From Lachnospiraceae bacterium UBA3845 (lineage in GTDB: Bacteria; Bacillota; Clostridia; Lachnospirales; Lachnospiraceae): DNA of 7,434 nucleotides. The translations under genes and the position numbers were made by a program. The notes under the pieces are model-generated. The model searched no databases. It saw only the letters and a list, made by a program, of their open reading frames with translations, and was not told where the DNA came from. The number at the start of each line of letters is the position of its first letter. Within the stretch, counting starts at the first letter, position 1. The stretch lies in NCBI GenBank assembly GCA_002392705.1, contig DGHP01000188.1, positions 10,784-18,217 on the forward strand, written 5' to 3'. Shown one piece after another: positions 6,024 through 7,434 of the stretch.

Positions 6024-6645
6024 AGGCGGGAGCGCCGAGATAACGGAGAAGAAGTCGCGATTTATCGCTACTGTGCGGCCGGTGCACTCTGAGGAGGAAG
6101 CGGCCGTTTTTCTTGCTGAGATGCGGAAAAAATACTGGGATGCGAGACATAACTGCTCAGCCTTTGTCGTGGGGGACCGGATGCAGCTGCAGCGTTGCTC
6201 GGATGACGGGGAACCCCAGGGCACAGCCGGAAAACCGATGCTGGCTGTCCTGCTGGGGGAGGATGTACATGATGCATGCGTCATCGTGACCCGTTACTTC
6301 GGCGGGGTTCTGCTCGGGACGGGGGGACTGGTGCGCGCCTACTCGAAAGCCGCCCAGGAAGGACTGAAGGCCAGCAGGATCATAGACCGGATCGAGGGAT
6401 CGGTTCTCCGGATCCGCACGGATTACAACGGCGTCGGGAAGATTCAGTACCTGCTCGGAAAAAGGGAGCTGACGATAACGGACAGTGTCTATGCGGACAA
6501 TGTGGAACTCGAGACGATGGTTCCTGCCGGGGAACTGAAAGTACTAAAGGATGAGATTACCGAGAAGACCGGCGCGAAAGCGCAGTTTCTTCTGGAGAAG
6601 CCCGTGTCTTACGCCGTCATTGACGGGAAAGCCGTGCTTCTGTGA
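6007..6645 (+). CDS. yigZ: YigZ/IMPACT-family protein (UPF0029)
   Basis: This 212-residue protein is of normal length for the family (E. coli YigZ, B. subtilis YvyE). The N-terminal IMPACT-type domain (about 1-120) contains KKSRFIA (15-21), DDGEPQGTAGKPML (66-79) and the signature RYFGGVLLGTGGLVRAYS (96-113). The C-terminal part (about 135-200) fits the small ferredoxin-like DUF1949 domain, proposed to bind nucleic acid. Eukaryotic IMPACT inhibits the GCN2 kinase; the bacterial role is not firmly established and may concern translation. No signal or membrane segment is seen, so it is cytosolic. The start has GGAG 5 bases and GGAGGA 10 bases upstream, within repeat copy 3. murI follows after 28 bases, so the two are probably co-transcribed. 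Family assignment is very sure; biochemical function is not. Confidence 0.95.
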   Translation: MKILYEGGSAEITEKKSRFIATVRPVHSEEEAAVFLAEMRKKYWDARHNCSAFVVGDRMQLQRCSDDGEPQGTAGKPMLAVLLGEDVHDACVIVTRYFGGVLLGTGGLVRAYSKAAQEGLKASRIIDRIEGSVLRIRTDYNGVGKIQYLLGKRELTITDSVYADNVELETMVPAGELKVLKDEITEKTGAKAQFLLEKPVSYAVIDGKAVLL

Positions 6646-6673
6646 GTATGGGTATATAGAGGGGTGTGGACAG

Positions 6674-7434
6674 ATGGATGTGAGTCGGGACTGGCCGATT
6701 GCTTTTTTTGATTCGGGCGTGGGTGGAGTGAGCGTACTCCGGGAGGCCGTAAAGCGCATGCCGGAGGAGAATTTTATTTATTTCGGAGATTCTGCGAATG
6801 CGCCTTACGGAACAAAGAGCGAGGAAGAGATCCGGCGCCTGACGCTGACGCATGCCCGGAGGCTGTACCGGATGTCCATCAAGGCGCTGGTGATCGCATG
6901 CAATACTGCGACAAGCGCTGCGATCAGGCCGCTCAGGGAGATCTACACGGATATTCCGGTGATCGGGATTGAGCCGGCCCTGAAGCCGGCAGTTCTCAGC
7001 GGGAAACATCCCAGGGTACTGGTGATGGCTACCCCGCTGACGGTACAGGGCAGCAAGTTTCACCATCTTCTGAACCAGTACCGCGAATGGGGCGATATAA
7101 CCGCTCTTCCCTGTCCCGGGCTGATGGAATATGTGGAGAAGGGGGACCTTAACGGGCCTCAGGTGCGCAGCTGCCTGGAGGAGCTGCTGAAGCCTCAGCT
7201 TGAGAAGGGAGTGGACGCGATCGTACTGGGCTGTACCCATTATCCCTTTGTCCGTCCCCTGATCCGGGAGATCGCGGGGGAGCAGGTACAGATCCTGGAC
7301 GGCGGCGGGGGAACCGCCCGTGAACTGCAGCGCAGGCTTGCCGGGATGGATCTTCTGACGGACCGGAAAGAAAAAGGAGATATCTGCTTTCTGGAGAGCC
7401 TGCCGGAGCGGATCAGTCTGTGCAGGGAACTGCT
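6674..7434 (+). CDS. murI: Glutamate racemase, 3' end outside window
   Basis: This enzyme interconverts L- and D-glutamate without a cofactor, supplying D-Glu for the peptidoglycan stem peptide; it acts in the cytosol. The frame runs from ATG 6674 to the window end without a stop, giving 253 residues of a family usually about 260-280 long, so only the extreme C-terminus is missing. Motifs are FFDSGVGG (11-18), YFGDSANAPYG (36-46), ACNTATS with catalytic Cys 76 (75-81), GIEPALKPA (98-106) and LGCTHYPF with catalytic Cys 187 (185-192). Both cysteines needed for the two-base mechanism are present. The ribosome site GAGGGG lies 9 bases upstream (6659-6664); the ATG at 6678 is in another frame and meets TGA at once. 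It follows yigZ by 28 bases with no terminator between. Confidence 0.97.
   Translation, partial: MDVSRDWPIAFFDSGVGGVSVLREAVKRMPEENFIYFGDSANAPYGTKSEEEIRRLTLTHARRLYRMSIKALVIACNTATSAAIRPLREIYTDIPVIGIEPALKPAVLSGKHPRVLVMATPLTVQGSKFHHLLNQYREWGDITALPCPGLMEYVEKGDLNGPQVRSCLEELLKPQLEKGVDAIVLGCTHYPFVRPLIREIAGEQVQILDGGGGTARELQRRLAGMDLLTDRKEKGDICFLESLPERISLCREL

Noticed and set aside
6703..6709. T7 run at codons 10-12 of murI as a phase-variable slippage site
   Set aside because: It simply encodes the conserved Phe-Phe before DSG in an essential enzyme; a single T7 is too short to claim phase variation.
6617..7240. A 207-residue minus-strand frame opposite murI
   Set aside because: It is antisense to murI, which has both catalytic cysteine motifs, and its protein has no recognisable domain.

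Overview
The window looks like chromosomal DNA from a GC-rich Gram-positive anaerobe of the Clostridia, most likely a high-GC Lachnospiraceae relative. That placement is an inference from three things: the protein styles (a DUF2201-type VWA protein beside a MoxR-type ATPase, and a clostridial-type class A PBP with a cysteine-bearing C-terminal region), strong GGAGG-like ribosome sites, and a codon bias rich in G/C third positions. There is no sign of a phage, plasmid, insertion sequence, CRISPR array, tRNA or rRNA.

Layout. Bases 1-726 hold the 3' part of a VWA (MIDAS) protein gene that begins outside the window. After a 197-base gap, 924-2636 encode its probable partner, a MoxR-family AAA+ ATPase with a repetitive Gly/Ala/Lys/Ser linker and a distinct C-terminal domain. 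Bases 2637-2770 separate convergent genes and are almost filled by four consecutive stem-loops, the first a strong terminator-like hairpin. On the minus strand, 2771-5683 encode a bifunctional class A penicillin-binding protein with a long low-complexity tail. A 323-base divergent intergenic region (5684-6006) follows; it contains an AT-rich promoter-like stretch, a hairpin and a 62-bp tandem repeat that runs into the next start codon. On the plus strand come a YigZ/IMPACT-family protein (6007-6645) and, 28 bases later, glutamate racemase (6674 to the window end, 3' end cut off).

How the parts fit. Glutamate racemase supplies D-glutamate for the peptidoglycan stem peptide and the PBP polymerises and cross-links peptidoglycan, so the right half has a cell-wall theme with divergent transcription. 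The ATPase/VWA pair is a probable cytosolic chaperone-like remodelling module with no obvious link to the wall genes beyond adjacency.

The gene content is conventional. The least explained sequence is in the leaders. The 62-bp repeat upstream of yigZ carries two chained micro-ORFs, a weaker repeat of nearly the same period precedes the ATPase gene, and there is a hairpin cluster between the convergent genes. I do not see strong evidence for a wholly new system.
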